Below, piece by piece: positions 29,400 to 36,982 of a stretch of 64,000 nucleotides of DNA (position 1 is its first letter; each line of letters opens with the position of its first letter). The position numbers were made by a program, and so were the translations under genes. The notes under the pieces were generated by a model. The model was not told where the DNA came from and searched no databases. It saw nothing but the letters and a program-made list of their open reading frames with translations. The DNA comes from Novosphingobium kunmingense (GTDB lineage: Bacteria; Pseudomonadota; Alphaproteobacteria; Sphingomonadales; Sphingomonadaceae), in contig NZ_PHUF01000007.1 in assembly GCF_002813245.1 (NCBI RefSeq), positions 1-64,000 of the forward strand, given 5' to 3'.

Positions 29400-29600
29400 A
29401 CAGTGCGATACAAACGCTCGTCCCCCTTGGCCGCCAAGCGTTAACCGGATTTGCCGGAGCCGTCCCGCTACGGGATGAGCAGAAATCGGCGCTCGCGCCG
29501 GCATCGGCCTGGGTGTAATGGTGTTCCTGCGACCCGAAGACAGTTGAGTCTTCTACCTTTCCCGCCACGCCGACCATCCGGTCCGGCGTGGTATTTTTTT
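29400..29600 (+). ncRNA. Candidate plus-strand small RNA ending at an intrinsic terminator
   Basis: Both neighbouring genes are on the minus strand, yet the gap holds a strong intrinsic terminator that only works in plus orientation (29565-29600). Upstream of it is another perfect hairpin, GAAGAC-N6-GTCTTC (29536-29553), and a GC-rich dyad CGGCGC-TC-GCGCCG. I see no credible plus-strand reading frame. A small structured RNA is the simplest explanation. The 5' end is a guess, and I do not recognise an RNA family. Confidence 0.35.
29565..29600 (+). terminator. Intrinsic terminator, plus strand
   Basis: CCACGCCG (29565-29572) pairs with CGGCGTGG (29584-29591); the stem continues inside with ACC/GGT around an ATCC loop with one bulged base. 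It is followed by TATTTTTTT up to 29600. Stem and U-tract are both strong. There is no plus-strand gene before it, and on the minus strand no T-run follows the hairpin, so it does not end the MpaB-like gene. Confidence 0.8.
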
Positions 29601-29608
29601 GGCTCGGC

Positions 29609-30496
29609 CTATCCTGCGGCGGCCAGCAGGCGACGCTGTTCGCGTTCGCTGCGATAGAGGAAGTCGGCCGGCAGCCCCAGCCGCACGGCGGCCTGACTGG
29701 GTGCGCCATTGGGGTCGCGGTGCCGATCGGCCGCAAGGCCCGCCAGCCGCAGCATCCTGTTGTCGAGCCAGGTCAGGTCGTATTCGCGGCCCAGCTCGAG
29801 CCGCCGACGCACCGATGGCGGCAACAGCGACACCGCGGCGCGGGCTACGGCGCGATGGAGAAAGCGCGGAATGCTTGGTGCGGCCTCGCCCGACTGGATG
29901 ATGGCCAGGAATTCGAAGATGATCGGATGAGGTTCGAAGCGCGGCTCGAGCTCTTCGAGCATTGCCATGAACTCTGCGATCGAGGCGGGTGTGCGGCGCG
30001 CACCGAATTCGCGGCCGATCGCCTCGCTGTCACGCATGAAGCGGTCCTTGTCGGCATCCGACAAGGGGGCGACGAACCGGTCGTAGGCAGAGAGGAAGCC
30101 ATAGGATGCCGTCGCCGCCACCCAGTCGAGGAGGGCCGGGTCAAGCGCGCGATATCTTTCGCCCGAAGGCGTCTCGCCCTTCACCTTGCCGTGCATCCGG
30201 TTGACCATCCCGATCACCTGTTTCGCCGCGCTGGCCGGGCCATAGCAGGCCAGCAGTGCGACGGTGCCGGTGCGGCGGGATCGGCCGATCGGATCGGCCT
30301 TGTAGGTCGAATGATCCCACACCCCCGAACGGATGCGCGCGTCTGCAAACTCCAGCAGGACGGCGGCGATGCCGCCGATGCCCAGCGCGATCTGGTTCTT
30401 GTAGATCCGCCACTGGACGGAATCGGGGGCAAGCAGGGCCGGTTCGCCCAAGGGTCCGGAAAAATCGATCCGGGTGCCTAGATAGGTGTCCTGCAT
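29609..30496 (-). CDS. Oxygenase MpaB family (DUF2236) protein
   Basis: A 295-residue protein of the DUF2236/MpaB family, whose few studied members include heme-dependent oxygenases such as the latex-clearing protein and the fungal MpaB. Seen are VQWRIYKNQIALGIGGIAAVLLEFADARI near the N-terminus, DHSTYKADPIGRSRRT with candidate heme-contacting His and basic residues, and FVAPLSDADKDRFMRDSE. It has one or two helical hydrophobic stretches but no signal peptide. It is a single gene with a 195-bp upstream region and ends next to an opposing terminator. Substrate unknown. Confidence 0.8.
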   Translation of the reverse strand: MQDTYLGTRIDFSGPLGEPALLAPDSVQWRIYKNQIALGIGGIAAVLLEFADARIRSGVWDHSTYKADPIGRSRRTGTVALLACYGPASAAKQVIGMVNRMHGKVKGETPSGERYRALDPALLDWVAATASYGFLSAYDRFVAPLSDADKDRFMRDSEAIGREFGARRTPASIAEFMAMLEELEPRFEPHPIIFEFLAIIQSGEAAPSIPRFLHRAVARAAVSLLPPSVRRRLELGREYDLTWLDNRMLRLAGLAADRHRDPNGAPSQAAVRLGLPADFLYRSEREQRRLLAAAG

Positions 30497-30691
30497 CGCC
30501 TGCCCATGTGTTCAAGTGTCGAACCCGTCCCTCACGCCAAAGGTACGTAGCGGATTGGGGAAACGTATCACGACTTTTGCGCTGCTGACCAGAACGGACC
30601 ACGACGACAATCTGGCTTTGACAGCGGCGTTCGAGGATGCACAAGTCGCCCAGACCTGCGCCGCGGCGCAAACGACTTCGAGGAGACGCTC

Positions 30692-31135
30692 TTGCAGCCG
30701 ACGCGCTATCTGATCACCCCGCTGATGGAGGGGTTCGAATGGTTCGACGACGGCTTGCAGAGCAGTTTGAAGGCAGCCGGATGGGCCCCGGTGACGCGTT
30801 CGGAATCGATGGTCATCATGCACGTCCTGACCGGGACCAACCGCCCGGCCGACATCGCCCGCGCGCTGCGGCTGTCACGCCAGGCGGTGCATTCGACCAT
30901 CGACGGGCTGGTCGAGGCCGGGTTTTTTGCAAGGGTCGATGATCCCGAGGACGGACGGATCAAGATTCTCGTCCTCGCCGAACGGGGCATGGCGATGCAC
31001 AACGACGCCAACGCGATCGTCGACGGGCTTGTCGCCGAACTGGAGGCGCGGATCGGCAAGCGCCGCGTACGCGCACTGCGCGAAGCTTTCGAGATGGACT
31101 GGGGAAGCCCGCCGGTGGTGCCGGTCAAGCGTTGA
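30692..31135 (+). CDS. Small MarR-like winged-helix regulator (paralogue 1)
   Basis: A 147-residue regulator starting at TTG (30692) behind GAGGAGA. The winged helix is RPADIARALRLSRQAVHSTIDGLVEAGFF with a DPEDGRIKILVLAERG wing. Before it is an unusual N-terminal region, FEWFDDGLQSSLKAAGW, shared with two other regulators here (49762-50223 and 54760-55188), and all three end in a DWG.P tail. The shared core identifies them as paralogues of a MarR-like subgroup. It faces the convergent VOC gene 16 bp away. It is one of three candidates for binding the GTCAA-N5-TTGAC sites of this region. Confidence 0.85.
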   Translation: MQPTRYLITPLMEGFEWFDDGLQSSLKAAGWAPVTRSESMVIMHVLTGTNRPADIARALRLSRQAVHSTIDGLVEAGFFARVDDPEDGRIKILVLAERGMAMHNDANAIVDGLVAELEARIGKRRVRALREAFEMDWGSPPVVPVKR

Positions 31136-31151
31136 CCGGCAGCGCCGGCCG

Positions 31152-31673
31152 TCAGCCAGCGTCGAGCGTCGCCGGCTCGTGCCGTACGTCTTCGGGTCCA
31201 AGCACCTTGGTGTTGGCGGCGAACTCCATCATGATCCCGTTGGGATCGGTGAAATAGACCGAACGGATGAACACCCCGTCGTGCATTTCCGCCGAGACCG
31301 TACGCTCGCTGTCGTCGTGGTTGACGACCACCGGGATGACCTCGACCCCGTGCTCCTTCAGCCGGGCGATCGAAGCTTCGAGTTCGTCTTCCGCCATGTG
31401 AAACGCCATGTGGTTCATCGATCCCACCGCCGTCTTGTCATCGCTCGGGAACTTCCTGACCGAAGCGATGCCCGGAGCGGCCGGCGGCGCATCCTTCCAC
31501 CAGAAGAAGGCGATCGCCGAACCGCCGCCACAATCGAAAAAGAAATGCTGCCCGCCGCCCGGCAGTTCCACCGTCTTGGTCAGCGGCATCTGTAGCACTT
31601 CGGTATAGAAACGGACCGTTTCCTTCATATCGCGCGCAACCAGCGCGACGTGGTTGATGCCGATTGTCTTCAT
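31152..31673 (-). CDS. VOC (vicinal oxygen chelate) family protein 1
   Basis: A 173-residue protein with two paired beta-alpha-beta-beta-beta modules. Candidate metal ligands are the His of GINHVALVARDM, the His of GSMNHMAFH and the Glu of GIMMEFAAN. VOC proteins include glyoxalases, extradiol dioxygenases, epimerases and glutathione transferases; the reaction here is not evident. It is a close paralogue of the VOC protein at 37924-38517 (shared MPLTKT, QHFFFD, PDAP-like loop and HDDSER/HDNSER). It is the last gene of TBDR-MFS-NTF2-VOC, 16 bp after the NTF2-like gene. Confidence 0.88.
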   Translation of the reverse strand: MKTIGINHVALVARDMKETVRFYTEVLQMPLTKTVELPGGGQHFFFDCGGGSAIAFFWWKDAPPAAPGIASVRKFPSDDKTAVGSMNHMAFHMAEDELEASIARLKEHGVEVIPVVVNHDDSERTVSAEMHDGVFIRSVYFTDPNGIMMEFAANTKVLGPEDVRHEPATLDAG

Positions 31674-31689
31674 CGCACCGAACTCCCTG

Positions 31690-32085
31690 TCATGCGAAAT
31701 TGGGGGCCTGCGACCATTCTATCACGGCCGCGTTGTCGAAATATTCCTCAAGCCGGGTGATGCGCCCGTCCGCGACTTCGCAGACCAGTGCCGCCGGCAG
31801 CTCCAGCACGGCGCCACCGTTGCTGGTAGCGATAAGCAGGTGCTGCTGCACGAAGCCGCCCGGAAAGAACCGCAGCTTGCGGTCGGTATAGCGGCGATCA
31901 CCGGTCAGGGCGATGAACTGGGTCAGCGTGTCGACATTGGTTTCCCGGTCCTGCTGCTGGCGGGTGTGGCCGTGCCAGATCACCACGTCGGGTGCATAGC
32001 TGTCGCGCACCGTCGCCGCGTCTCCTGCCTCGACCGCGGCAAAGAACCGTTCGGCCACGGCCAGGACCGTGCTCTCCTCGCTCAT
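31690..32085 (-). CDS. NTF2/SnoaL-like protein (a)
   Basis: A 131-residue cone-shaped alpha+beta protein of the NTF2 superfamily, which contains ketosteroid isomerase, SnoaL cyclases and limonene-epoxide hydrolase. The early RFFAAVEAGD, the IWHGHT strand and RITRLEEYFDNA are typical. It is a paralogue of the protein at 44470-44874 (both have IWH, FPGGFVQQH and ITRL.EYFD). Its start overlaps the MFS stop (ATGA), and it precedes the VOC gene. It could be an isomerase, hydratase or binding protein of the imported compound; no catalytic dyad can be assigned with certainty. Confidence 0.82.
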   Translation of the reverse strand: MSEESTVLAVAERFFAAVEAGDAATVRDSYAPDVVIWHGHTRQQQDRETNVDTLTQFIALTGDRRYTDRKLRFFPGGFVQQHLLIATSNGGAVLELPAALVCEVADGRITRLEEYFDNAAVIEWSQAPNFA

Positions 32086-33479
32086 GCCGCGCTCTCCTTC
32101 ATATGTGCCAGTTCCGTCGACAGGCTGCCTGCCGCGCGGAGGAAGGCAAGCCCTGCGACCACATAGAACGCGCAGACCGAGATCAGTGCCAGGCGCAGGC
32201 CGTGCGACGAGGCCACCTTGCACGCGGCTTCAAGGGCAGTCCCCATGCCGGGACAGGCCGAGGCATAATCACCGGCAAAGGCGCCGGCGGCAAAGGCATC
32301 GCTCAGCAGGCCCGTCGCGATGGGACCCAGCGTCATGCCGACGATCGACATGGTCAGCGCGAGGATCGCGGTGGCCGAAGCCCGCATTCGCGGCCCGACC
32401 AGGTTGTGGGTGATGGCGAAGGTAGGCGCATAGAACATGCCCGAAAACAGACCTGGCGGGGTCAGGAGGACGATGGTCGCAAGCCAGGTCGTCTGCGAAA
32501 AACCGACGACATAGGTCACCGCCGCCAGCATCATGCAGACGGCCGGCAGCCAGCCGTACCAGCGCACGTCACGCTTGCCGAGGCGGTCGGTCAACGCGCC
32601 ACCGAGGTAATAGCCGCCGGCGAGCGACACGCTGTTGATCAGGGCGAAGGCCACCGCCGCTTCGGTATAGCCCACGGGAAAGGTGCGCACGAAGAACGGA
32701 TGGGCAAAGCTCATCCCCGAAAAGCCGACGAAGTTGACCACCGTCCCCGCCACGAGAATGCAGCGGAACGCGCGGCTCGCGGCCAGCGTGCGCACGACCT
32801 CGCGGAGCGGCGGCGCTTCCTCGGCGGCCAGCTTGCCGTCCGACAGGCCGCGCGCCGGCTCCTTCAGCGTCAGCCAGACCAGCGCCGACAGCGCGAGGCC
32901 AGGCAAGCCGACGATCAGGAACGCTGCACGCCAGCCGAACGCTTCGGCCACAATTGCTCCGCCGATCGCGCCGATGATGATGCCGAGCGGCGTTGCCAGC
33001 CCGAGAATCCCGAAAGCTGTGGCACGGCGGTTGGGCGGAAAATAGTCGGCCAGGAGCGACTGCGAGGGCGCCCCCGCCCCGGCTTCCCCGATGCCGACGC
33101 CGATGCGCGCGGCAAGCAGGCCGGCAAAGCCGCTGGCCACGCCGCACAGCGCGGTCATGCCCGACCACAGGCCGACCACAACGGCGATGATCTTCGCGCG
33201 GCTCTTGCGTTCCGCCAGGCGGGCCACGGGAATGCCGAGCAGGCCGTGCAGCAGGGCGAAGGCCGCCCCGCCGAGGATGCCGAGTTGAAGATCGGTCAGC
33301 TGCAGGTCGCGCTTCACCGCTTCTCCGACGGTGTTGAGGATCGTGCGGTCGATGAAGGCCACCGTCGCCACGGCGAGCAGCAGGGCAAGCGCCCAGCGCC
33401 GCTCGCGCGGCGACGGTGGAGTCAGCGCGGATCCGGTATGGGAGTTACCGGATCCGCGCGTGGTCGGAATCGCGTTCAA
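32082..33479 (-). CDS. MFS transporter, spinster-like (1)
   Basis: About 465 residues with 12 hydrophobic segments. Family marks are FIDRTILNTVGEAVKRDLQL in helix 1 and loop, GIGEAGAGAPSQSLLADYFPPNRRATAFG in helices 4-5, and LAERKSRAKI. It shares this pattern with the second MFS at 52202-53485. The start is uncertain. There is no ATG before the first helix; TTG at 33479 overlaps the receptor's TGA as TTGA and is the best choice, but the first 25 codons then cover a strong DNA hairpin (33425-33459). It lies between a TonB receptor and an NTF2-like gene, so it probably moves the same compound across the inner membrane. Confidence 0.88.
   Translation of the reverse strand: MNAIPTTRGSGNSHTGSALTPPSPRERRWALALLLAVATVAFIDRTILNTVGEAVKRDLQLTDLQLGILGGAAFALLHGLLGIPVARLAERKSRAKIIAVVVGLWSGMTALCGVASGFAGLLAARIGVGIGEAGAGAPSQSLLADYFPPNRRATAFGILGLATPLGIIIGAIGGAIVAEAFGWRAAFLIVGLPGLALSALVWLTLKEPARGLSDGKLAAEEAPPLREVVRTLAASRAFRCILVAGTVVNFVGFSGMSFAHPFFVRTFPVGYTEAAVAFALINSVSLAGGYYLGGALTDRLGKRDVRWYGWLPAVCMMLAAVTYVVGFSQTTWLATIVLLTPPGLFSGMFYAPTFAITHNLVGPRMRASATAILALTMSIVGMTLGPIATGLLSDAFAAGAFAGDYASACPGMGTALEAACKVASSHGLRLALISVCAFYVVAGLAFLRAAGSLSTELAHMKESAA
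33425..33459. repeat. Perfect 14-bp inverted repeat at the 5' end of MFS gene 1
   Basis: The arms 33425-33438 and 33446-33459 are exact complements (each contains GGATCCGGTA or its reverse) around a 7-base loop. No T-run follows on either strand, so it is not a standard intrinsic terminator. In minus-strand mRNA it would form just after the receptor stop codon, where it could protect the receptor message from 3' decay or hold back translation of the transporter. Confidence 0.7.
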
Positions 33480-35701
33480 AACTTGAACCCGACGTCGACA
33501 CCGAAGGTGCGCGGCGGCGCGTAAATGCGCAGGAAGCCGAGCGGACCGAGACCGAAGGTGTTGTTGATCACCGTCTTGTCGAGCAGGTTCTTGACCCACC
33601 CGCCGATGTGGATGCCCGCGGCTAGGTCGATCCCCAGCGCCGCATCGACCAGCACGTTTGCTGGGCGCATCTGGACGTTGGAGGTCCGGTTGGCCGCGCC
33701 GCCCGAAGTGTACTGGTCATCCTGATAGACCGCGTTGACCGACCCGTTGACCTTGCCGAACCCGGTTTCGTGATCCCACATCAGCCCGACCGCACCCGAC
33801 CATTTGGGGGCATAGGCGATCGGGAAATCGCTGTTGTCGGTGGGGTTGTCGACCCCGTCGCTGGTGAGGTCGGTCATGTTCTCGAGAAACCGCGCGTTAA
33901 GCCAGGCGGCGTTCGCGTTGATGCGGAAGCCGGCGCCAAGCACGATCTGGGTTTCGGCTTCGACCCCGTCGATCCGCGCCTTGCCGGCATTGGTCACGAT
34001 GGATTCGTAGACCCCGCCCGAGGTCAGCCCCTGCGAACCGACCTGCATGTCGCTGTAGGTGGCGCGGAAGGCCGCCATATTGAAGCGCACGCGGCGATCG
34101 AGCAGGTCCGACTTGAAGCCGGCCTCGAGGCTCGACACGGTTTCCGACGCGTAGGGACCTGCCGAAGTGTAGCTGGCCGCGCGGCCATTGAACCCGCCGC
34201 TGCGGAACCCTTTCGACCAGCTGGAATAGACCATCACGTCGGGCGAAACCTTGTAGCTGACGCCCAGCTTCGGCGAAAAATTGTCCCAGTTGGCCTTGTA
34301 GGTTCGCGCCACTGGGAAGAACAGGGGACGGTTGGTGAAGGTCTTGTTCTCGTAGCTGTAGCGCCCGCCCGCGGTCAGGGTCAGCGCCTCGACAGGGTGA
34401 ACGTCGATCTGGCCGAACGCAGCATAGGCGTTGTTGGCCTGGCTGGCGATCTGAGGGACGACCGCCCCGCCATAGATTATGCCCGTCTGCGTGTTGGTGA
34501 TCGCGTAGCTCTGGTTGAGGAAATAGACCCCGGCCACATAGTCGATCATGTTGGCGCCGTCCGACGCGATGCGCACTTCCTGGCTGAACTGGTTGTGATC
34601 CTGTTCGCGATAGGCGGAAAAGAAGTTGAGCGCGCTGGCGTCGTAGTCGCTCTGAACCTTGTCGTAGAACTCGCGGTAGCCGGTAACCGCGGTCACCGTC
34701 GCTCCGCCCAGGTGCCAGTCCGCGTTGAAGGCCAGGCCCCAGGTGTCGAGCTTGGCGAACAGCGGCGTGTTCGAATAGATCGTGTAGGGGTCGGTAGGAT
34801 CCGAGTTGCCTGCCGGAACCACCGGGGTCGGCGTGCCGGTGTCGGGGCTGAAGTGGTAATAGACGTTGCCGGGAAGCGACGCGTTGCGGAACGCCGCGCC
34901 CGATCCGCGTTCGCGGTCGTAGTCGATGACCAGCGCGGCTTCGAAATCGGGGCTCGGCTCGGCAACGAAGGTCACCCGGCCGGAAAACACCTCATTGTCG
35001 CCCACCCGCTTTTGGGTCGTCGCGTTGTAGTTGTAACCGTCGTAGTTCTTGTAGAGTCCCGAGACGCGCACGCCGAAGGTATCGCCCACCGGCGTTTCGA
35101 GGGCAGCGCGCAGTTCGCGGCGGCCGTGATCGCCGACCGTCGCCATAATCTGCCCACCGGCGTCCTTACCCGGGCGCTTGGTCCGCACCGACACCACCCC
35201 GCCGATCGTATTGCGGCCATAGAGCGTACCCTGCGGGCCGCGCAGGATTTCGACCGACTCGATGTCGAAGAAGTCCTGCAGCGCGCCCGAATTGCGGGCG
35301 AGGTAAATGCCGTTCATTTCGACCCCGACAGCCGGTTCGAAGGTCGATTCAACGTCGGCGAAACCCAGCCCGCGAATGAAGAAGGCGCTGGCATAGGGAT
35401 AGGCGCCGACAGGCGCGAGCACCACGTTGGGCGTCTTGGCGTTGAGGTCAGTCAGGTTCTGGACGGCCTGGGATTCCAAGGCGCCCGAATCGAACGCCGT
35501 GACCGAAACCGGGACGTCCTGCAGCCGCTGCTCCCGCCGCTGGGCCGTAACGATGATGTCGGCGACCTGATCGGAATCGTCGGCAGCCGGGTCGGCCCGG
35601 GCGGCATCCTGGGCCGCGGCGGACACGGCCGTCGACGCGAACAGGGCGGTGGCGATGGCCAGGGTCGTGACCGAGGCGTGCGGCAACATCGGCTTGCGCA
35701 T
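33476..35701 (-). CDS. TonB-dependent receptor (1)
   Basis: A 741-residue outer-membrane receptor. A Sec signal peptide covers about residues 1-30, ending AVSAAAQ. The TonB-box/plug start is DIIVTAQRREQRLQDVPVSVTAF, the plug continues with ETLRGPQGTLYGRNTIGG-like residues, and the protein ends with the barrel-closing GVDVGFKF with terminal Phe. It belongs to the Sphingomonad-rich family without the CirA-type iron motifs, often linked to uptake of aromatic or plant compounds. ATG 35701 is behind GGAGGAGAGG. It is the first gene of TBDR-MFS-NTF2-VOC. Two copies of the GTCAA-N5-TTGAC element lie upstream. Confidence 0.95.
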   Translation of the reverse strand: MRKPMLPHASVTTLAIATALFASTAVSAAAQDAARADPAADDSDQVADIIVTAQRREQRLQDVPVSVTAFDSGALESQAVQNLTDLNAKTPNVVLAPVGAYPYASAFFIRGLGFADVESTFEPAVGVEMNGIYLARNSGALQDFFDIESVEILRGPQGTLYGRNTIGGVVSVRTKRPGKDAGGQIMATVGDHGRRELRAALETPVGDTFGVRVSGLYKNYDGYNYNATTQKRVGDNEVFSGRVTFVAEPSPDFEAALVIDYDRERGSGAAFRNASLPGNVYYHFSPDTGTPTPVVPAGNSDPTDPYTIYSNTPLFAKLDTWGLAFNADWHLGGATVTAVTGYREFYDKVQSDYDASALNFFSAYREQDHNQFSQEVRIASDGANMIDYVAGVYFLNQSYAITNTQTGIIYGGAVVPQIASQANNAYAAFGQIDVHPVEALTLTAGGRYSYENKTFTNRPLFFPVARTYKANWDNFSPKLGVSYKVSPDVMVYSSWSKGFRSGGFNGRAASYTSAGPYASETVSSLEAGFKSDLLDRRVRFNMAAFRATYSDMQVGSQGLTSGGVYESIVTNAGKARIDGVEAETQIVLGAGFRINANAAWLNARFLENMTDLTSDGVDNPTDNSDFPIAYAPKWSGAVGLMWDHETGFGKVNGSVNAVYQDDQYTSGGAANRTSNVQMRPANVLVDAALGIDLAAGIHIGGWVKNLLDKTVINNTFGLGPLGFLRIYAPPRTFGVDVGFKF

Positions 35702-35774
35702 AGTATCCTCTCCTCCAGCGGCCCTCATTTGATCGAAGGGTCCGCTTGCTTCCGGCTTCAGCCGTACAAAGAAC

Positions 35775-35789
35775 ATCAATTAGATTGAC
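35775..35789. promoter_or_regulatory. GTCAA-N5-TTGAC element, imperfect copy, receptor 1 promoter
   Basis: ATCAATTAGATTGAC matches the regional 5-5-5 palindrome at 9 of 10 positions. It lies 74 bp before the receptor 1 start. Its centre is 22 bp (about two DNA turns) from that of the perfect copy at 35797-35811, so two dimers could bind the same DNA face. Confidence 0.6.
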
Positions 35790-35796
35790 GTAGTTT

Positions 35797-35811
35797 GTCA
35801 ACTTATTTGAC
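35797..35811. promoter_or_regulatory. GTCAA-N5-TTGAC element, perfect copy, receptor 1 promoter
   Basis: GTCAACTTATTTGAC is a perfect copy. On the minus strand its second half extends to TTGACA, which is also a consensus -35 hexamer. It therefore may overlap the receptor 1 promoter directly. Confidence 0.7.
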
Positions 35812-35877
35812 CACAATTTGCGGTGGAATGCAGAATTTGAAACCGATCCGCAAATCTGCGCCAACAAGCGCGCCTGT

Positions 35878-36807
35878 TCAGGTTGCCTGATGTTCGAGCC
35901 GCAGACCGGGACGCGGCCACCGCATCCGATAAAGCCGGCCAGAGGTCGAGGCCGTGGCCCAGACGGTGCGCAGATCGCCGCCGCCGAAGGCCAGGTTGGT
36001 CACCGCCACTTCGGGCAAGGCGACGAAGTCCCAGTCTCCGCCCGGCCAGATCACCGCGATACCGCCCTGGACCAGCGAACCGACGCAAACCGCCCCGCCC
36101 TGTTCGATCTTCAGGCTGTCGAACAGACGGTAGTCGGGCATCGCGAAGACCAGTTCGCCGGGCATCAGCGGGTTGTCGGGCGGCGCGAGCTTGCCGGGTG
36201 CCGTCAGCCGCCGCGACCATACGCGGCTGGTCGGCGTTTCGGCCCAATAAAGCGTGGTCCCGTCGAGCGAGAGACCGATGCCGTTGGGTCCGTGGAGATG
36301 ATCGATCGCCAGTTCGATCGCCGAACCATCTGCCCTGGCATAGCAGATCGCACCGTGTTCCGAATGATCCGCGCGCGGCTTGCCATGGTCGGTGAACCAG
36401 AAGCCGCCATGGGCATCGAACACCAGATCGTTGGGCCCGCGCAACGGCCGCCCGTCGACCTTGTCATACAGCACGCTGGCTGCGCCAGTGGTGAGATCGA
36501 CCCGCTGGATCGACCCGGTCACGTATTCGTCCGGGGTGCCGTTGGGGATCAGCGCTCCGGCGATTTCGGTCCAGGTGAAGCCGCCGTTGTTGCAGACATA
36601 GACCGCGCCGTCCGGCCCCAGCGCCGCTCCGTTCGGCCCGCCGCCGAGATCGGCCACGACGGTTACCTTCCCATCGGGATCCACGCGGCTCAGCGTGCCG
36701 CGCTGGATCTCGACCAGGAGGACGCTGCCGTCGGCCATGGCGATCGGACCTTCCGGAAAGAGAAGCCCTTCGGCCACGACTTCCATGTCGAGCGTCACGT
36801 CGCCCAT
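35878..36807 (-). CDS. SMP-30/gluconolactonase family protein
   Basis: A 309-residue six-bladed beta-propeller lactonase-like enzyme. The metal-ligand Glu is in GLLFPEGP near the N-terminus, the Asn and Asp ligands fit GPNDLVFDAHGGFWFTD and HGPNGIGLSLDG. Such enzymes hydrolyse sugar or other lactones, sometimes xenobiotic esters. Several starts are possible (GTG 36888, ATG 36852, 36813, 36807). I prefer 36807, with GGGAG 8 bases upstream, since the regional operator at 36865-36879 would otherwise fall inside the gene or at its first codons. It ends 177 bp before receptor 1. Confidence 0.87.
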   Translation of the reverse strand: MGDVTLDMEVVAEGLLFPEGPIAMADGSVLLVEIQRGTLSRVDPDGKVTVVADLGGGPNGAALGPDGAVYVCNNGGFTWTEIAGALIPNGTPDEYVTGSIQRVDLTTGAASVLYDKVDGRPLRGPNDLVFDAHGGFWFTDHGKPRADHSEHGAICYARADGSAIELAIDHLHGPNGIGLSLDGTTLYWAETPTSRVWSRRLTAPGKLAPPDNPLMPGELVFAMPDYRLFDSLKIEQGGAVCVGSLVQGGIAVIWPGGDWDFVALPEVAVTNLAFGGGDLRTVWATASTSGRLYRMRWPRPGLRLEHQAT

Positions 36808-36864
36808 CGGCATTTCTCCCGTTCCGTCCTGATTGGGGATCAGTCTGGTCATGGCCGCCGCCTT

Positions 36865-36879
36865 GTCAACCAAATTGAC
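36865..36879. promoter_or_regulatory. GTCAA-N5-TTGAC element, perfect copy, SMP-30 gene
   Basis: GTCAACCAAATTGAC lies 58 bp upstream of the preferred SMP-30 start. On the gene strand the second half reads TTGACA. Its position argues for the shorter start of the SMP-30 gene. Confidence 0.7.
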
Positions 36880-36921
36880 GAACGGCACGTCTCTGCGCTC
36901 GAAACCACTTGCGCAGAATAC

Positions 36922-36933
36922 TTAGCCTTCTAA
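36922..36933. promoter_or_regulatory. TTAG-N4-CTAA element between SMP-30 and EamA genes
   Basis: TTAGCCTTCTAA is a perfect match to the third regional palindrome. It lies 50 bp before the EamA start and is shared by the divergent SMP-30 promoter region. Confidence 0.4.
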
Positions 36934-36982
36934 TGAATCGCACCAGGAGTGAGAGAGGCTCCACTGGAGTGGGTTGGTTGCG

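Noticed and set aside
29609..29609. The terminator at 29565-29600 as the end of the MpaB-like gene
   Set aside because: On the minus strand the hairpin is followed by GC-rich sequence without T-run, while the T7 tract is on the plus-strand side.
30510..30530. GTTCAAGTGTCGAAC as part of a tRNA T-arm
   Set aside because: No acceptor, D or anticodon stems can be drawn around it; it is only a short dyad upstream of the MpaB-like gene.
33425..33459. The strong inverted repeat as an intrinsic terminator
   Set aside because: There is no run of T after either arm, and genes on the same strand continue through it.
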